From Devosia sp. RR2S18 (GTDB lineage: Bacteria > Pseudomonadota > Alphaproteobacteria > Rhizobiales > Devosiaceae), in contig NZ_CP126539.1 in NCBI RefSeq assembly GCF_030177755.1, forward strand, positions 1,512,001-1,576,000: a DNA stretch of 64,000 nucleotides. The letters are read 5' to 3'. The notes under the pieces are model-generated. The model was given only the letters and a program-made list of their open reading frames with translations, was not told the DNA's origin and ran no database searches. A program made the translations under genes and the position numbers. Each line of letters starts with the position of its first letter. Within the stretch, counting starts at the first letter, position 1. Of the stretch, positions 61,491 to 64,000 are shown piece after piece.

Positions 61491-64000
61491 TTAGGTGAGG
61501 CGGCCGCTGGCGTGAGCCAAGGTGGTGTAAACCTTGCCGCGGTCCGAGAGCAGGTATTCGCGGGTCTCTGCAGCGGCGCGGGGGCCAGCAGCTGCGCGCT
61601 TCAGCAATTGTTCGAACTCACCCATATAGGCCTGCGCCGTACGGGCGAAATCGGCGTCCCGCTGCAGACGGCGGCGGACCTCGTCATAGGTACCCTGACC
61701 CGAAAGGGTGTAGATGCGGCGCGAGAAGACGTTGCTTTCGCCCGCCTGATAACGGGACCAGGCATCGGCGAGCGCCGCATCGTCAATCGAGCGGGCGATC
61801 TCTTCGGTTAGGCCCGAGAGGCCCGGCTGGGCGGGCGCCGGCTGGCTGCCCTGCTGCTTGGCGGTTGCATTGCGCAGAACGTCGCGCAGCCAACCACCAG
61901 CCTCCTGAGCAACTGGCTCCGCCTGAGCGACTGTCTGGCGCGGCGGTTCTGCGGCCGGCGCGGGTTCGGGCTGCCGCGGCGCTTCCGCCCGGCGTACGGG
62001 CTGAGGCTGTGGCGCTGGCTGGGGCATGGGTGGACCCATCTGCGGCGCTGGCTCGGGTTGACGCTCCGGCGTACGGATTGGATCGGTCAAGGTGGCGCGA
62101 GCGGGCTCGGCGGGGCGCGGCGCTGGGCGGATTGGATCCACCAAAGCCTGCCTTGCGGGCTCGGGCCGATAAGCCTCGCGCACGGGCTCGGGTTGGCGCG
62201 GCGGCTGGTAGGCCGGCGGCTCGGACCGGTATTCCTGACGCGGCGCCTCGGCGCGTGGGGCAGGGCGTGCGGGACGGCGGTCGGAAAGATCGTGCGTTGC
62301 CGGCTGCGCGCGGACAATGGCGTTGAGTTCGCTCAGAGCCTCGATCTGCTCGGCCACGACACGGCGCATGGCAGCGGCGCTGGCACGAGTCTCTTCAGGC
62401 AGTTCGCTGACGCCGCGAGCCAGTTCGGCACGGGTGGCCTCGAGTTCGCTGCCCACTTCGCGGGCCGTCTCCCGCATGGCGCGGGCCGTGTCGTTGAAGC
62501 GCTTGGTGGCCTCCTCCATGGCGCGCTGCATTTCGTCTACCATGCGCTCCTGCGCTTCCTGCAGGGCGGTATTGGCGCGGCGGCTCTCGGAGTCCGCCGC
62601 GTGGCGGAACTCGCCCAACCGCTCGGTGACTTCACCCGAGGTCTCGTCCAGGGCCTGGCGGAAGGTGCCAGTGGACTGGTCGATGGCGTGGCGCAACTGG
62701 CTGGTGTTGGAGGAAATGGCGTTCCGCACCGACACCGAGCTGTCGTTGATCGTGTCGGCCAGGGTGCTGGTGGTGGAGGTCAAAACGTCGGTGACGCTAC
62801 CGGCCGTCGAGCTCAGCACGTCGCTCACTTTGTTGGCGTTTTCTTCCAATGCTGCATTGACCTGCGCGGCCTGTTCGCTGAGGGCCAGGCGCACCGAAGA
62901 GGAGGTCTGGTTGAGCGCATTGGCGGCGGCCTCGGCGGCACGCTGTACGGCGTTGTCCACCTGGGCGGCACTGTTGTCGAGCGCCGAAGTGAATCGGTCG
63001 TTAGTGCTGTAGAGCGCCTCGCTGACAATGCTGGTGGTGGAACGCAGCGTGTCGTTGATCTCGCCCGTCGCGGCGGCCAGCGTCTCGGTGATGGTGTGCG
63101 TCGTCTCGGCGAGCGCATCGGCAACATTGCCGCTGGTCGCCTGGAGCGCTTCGTCCATCGCGCGGCGAGCACCGATCAGGCGACGCTCGGTATCGTTGAC
63201 CGTATCGGCGATGGACTGGGCAAACATCCGCATGCGGCCATCAATGTCGTCGGCGCGCGAGGCGAAGGTCGCGGCCAGCGCATCCATGGCGCCGCGGCGC
63301 TCTTCGAGCGTATCGAGCGCCGTCTCGCTGGTGGTGGCCAGGGAGTTGGAGGCCCGCGTCATGCTGGCAGCCTCCTGGTCCAGTCGGCCAAGGACGGACG
63401 AGAACTCGTCCACCATGGAGCGGATGGTCGATTGCAAGGCGTTGACGTGCTGGCTGACCATTTCGCCGGCCTGTTCGGTCTGGCCGATGGCGTCGCGAAT
63501 GGTGTTGGAATAGTTCGACGTCTGTTGGGCGACGCTGGTCTCGAGATTGGCTAGGTTGGCAGTCGAGGCATCCAGCACCCGCTGCAGCAGCAGGTTGGAA
63601 TCGTTGAGCTTGCCCAGCGCAGCCGTGACGTCGGTGAGGATGCGCGAGGTCGATACCGACATGATGGCTTCGGCTTCGCGGGCGTTCTCGGTGAGGGCGT
63701 TGCGAAGGATGTTGCCGTGATTGGAAAGGGCGCCTTCGAGCTGGTCGGACTTCTCGCTGACCAGAGCGGCGAAGGCATTGGTCTGCTGCTCGACTGTCTG
63801 GTTGAGCCCAGTCAGGCGCGACTCGATGTTCTCCACAGCATCGACGGCACGCACGCTCACCAGCTGGTCGATGTCGGTTGCGGCCATGCGGATCTGCTGC
63901 AGGGCGGTGCGAACCGCGGCGTCCATGCGATCGGCCGTTTCGATCACATCGGTGGAGATGTTTTGCGTGGCGGCGCTGATGCGGGTCGAGATGGTTTCCT
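61491..64000 (-). CDS. C-terminal ~836 residues of a very long coiled-coil protein (start outside window)
   Basis: The frame is open through 64000, so the start lies beyond the window. About 550 residues are repetitive heptad-like helices rich in Ala, Thr, Ser, Asn and Gln (units such as NDTLRSTTSIVSEALYST and SSTAGSVTDVLTSTTSTL), similar to apolipoprotein A/E-like or kinesin-like bacterial proteins. A Pro/Glu/Arg-rich disordered stretch (about 61900-62290) and a conserved small C-terminal domain (DALADAWSRYQAGESNVFSR-like, here ALADAWSRYQAGESNVFSRR) follow. Possibly a polar or cell-envelope scaffold; no enzyme motif. Confidence 0.75.
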   Translation of the reverse strand, partial: ETISTRISAATQNISTDVIETADRMDAAVRTALQQIRMAATDIDQLVSVRAVDAVENIESRLTGLNQTVEQQTNAFAALVSEKSDQLEGALSNHGNILRNALTENAREAEAIMSVSTSRILTDVTAALGKLNDSNLLLQRVLDASTANLANLETSVAQQTSNYSNTIRDAIGQTEQAGEMVSQHVNALQSTIRSMVDEFSSVLGRLDQEAASMTRASNSLATTSETALDTLEERRGAMDALAATFASRADDIDGRMRMFAQSIADTVNDTERRLIGARRAMDEALQATSGNVADALAETTHTITETLAAATGEINDTLRSTTSIVSEALYSTNDRFTSALDNSAAQVDNAVQRAAEAAANALNQTSSSVRLALSEQAAQVNAALEENANKVSDVLSSTAGSVTDVLTSTTSTLADTINDSSVSVRNAISSNTSQLRHAIDQSTGTFRQALDETSGEVTERLGEFRHAADSESRRANTALQEAQERMVDEMQRAMEEATKRFNDTARAMRETAREVGSELEATRAELARGVSELPEETRASAAAMRRVVAEQIEALSELNAIVRAQPATHDLSDRRPARPAPRAEAPRQEYRSEPPAYQPPRQPEPVREAYRPEPARQALVDPIRPAPRPAEPARATLTDPIRTPERQPEPAPQMGPPMPQPAPQPQPVRRAEAPRQPEPAPAAEPPRQTVAQAEPVAQEAGGWLRDVLRNATAKQQGSQPAPAQPGLSGLTEEIARSIDDAALADAWSRYQAGESNVFSRRIYTLSGQGTYDEVRRRLQRDADFARTAQAYMGEFEQLLKRAAAGPRAAAETREYLLSDRGKVYTTLAHASGRLT

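Noticed and set aside
62058..63554. 498-residue Gly-rich plus-strand frame
   Set aside because: It mirrors the repetitive coiled-coil gene on the minus strand; composition follows from the Ala/Thr/Ser codons.

Overview
The window is high-GC alphaproteobacterial DNA, most likely from the order Hyphomicrobiales (Devosia or a relative). I infer this from the style of the housekeeping genes and from families such as DUF5681, DUF6074-like, YccF and DUF4214; no marker gene here fixes the genus. It splits into a mobile island (about 199-49029) and an ordinary chromosomal backbone (49030-64000).

ISLAND FRAME. An intact tRNA-Lys(CUU) gene lies at 119-194. Its last 45 bases plus 4 more recur as a perfect 49-base direct repeat at 48981-49029. 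A P4-type tyrosine integrase (47564-48826) sits just inside the right copy. GGGTAAC-type short repeats cluster at both inner ends and look like integrase arm sites. The element is therefore about 48.8 kb.

LEFT ISLAND (0.2-18 kb). This part is rich in secreted proteins and insertion sequences. Four genes carry DUF4214 domains, three of them with RTX/calcium-binding repeats: a matrixin-type zinc protease, two RTX proteins (one split by an IS) and a coiled-coil protein. Insertions are IS21 (5-base target duplication, inside a zinc-ribbon gene), IS66 (8-base target duplication, with an IS1111-type IS110 element nested in its tnpC), IS3 (splitting an Ig-like/RTX gene) and a decayed IS5-like remnant.

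MIDDLE ISLAND (18-33 kb). Small membrane proteins, an operon of unknown proteins under a small HTH gene, a ClpP-fold secreted protein, an Abi_2/HEPN defence gene, Nudix, SNase-like, MAPEG, SRAP, an orphan receiver, an MFS exporter and a YccF protein. Four gene families (small MAR-PNTES protein, SNase-like protein, small RKRR protein, zinc-ribbon protein) occur twice in the island, in the same order and orientation (1.8-8.5 kb and 25.9-29.7 kb). This marks an old duplicated or twice-acquired module.

RIGHT ISLAND (31.7-48.9 kb). A phage- or satellite-like segment, mostly on the minus strand: a divergent pair of ribbon-helix-helix regulators sharing palindromic operators, a tightly overlapping early operon, a HigB/HigA-like toxin-antitoxin pair, DUF5681, and three large proteins resembling podovirus internal virion (ejection) proteins, one with a lytic transglycosylase domain. 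No capsid, portal, large terminase or tail gene is visible.

BACKBONE (49-64 kb). MscS channel, L,D-transpeptidase, TerC-type membrane protein, FemAB-like GNAT plus flippase pair, GNAT acetyltransferase, acetyl-CoA synthetase, family-3 glycosidase, LpxH-like phosphoesterase, an MFS transporter, and the start-truncated (off-window) end of a very long coiled-coil protein.
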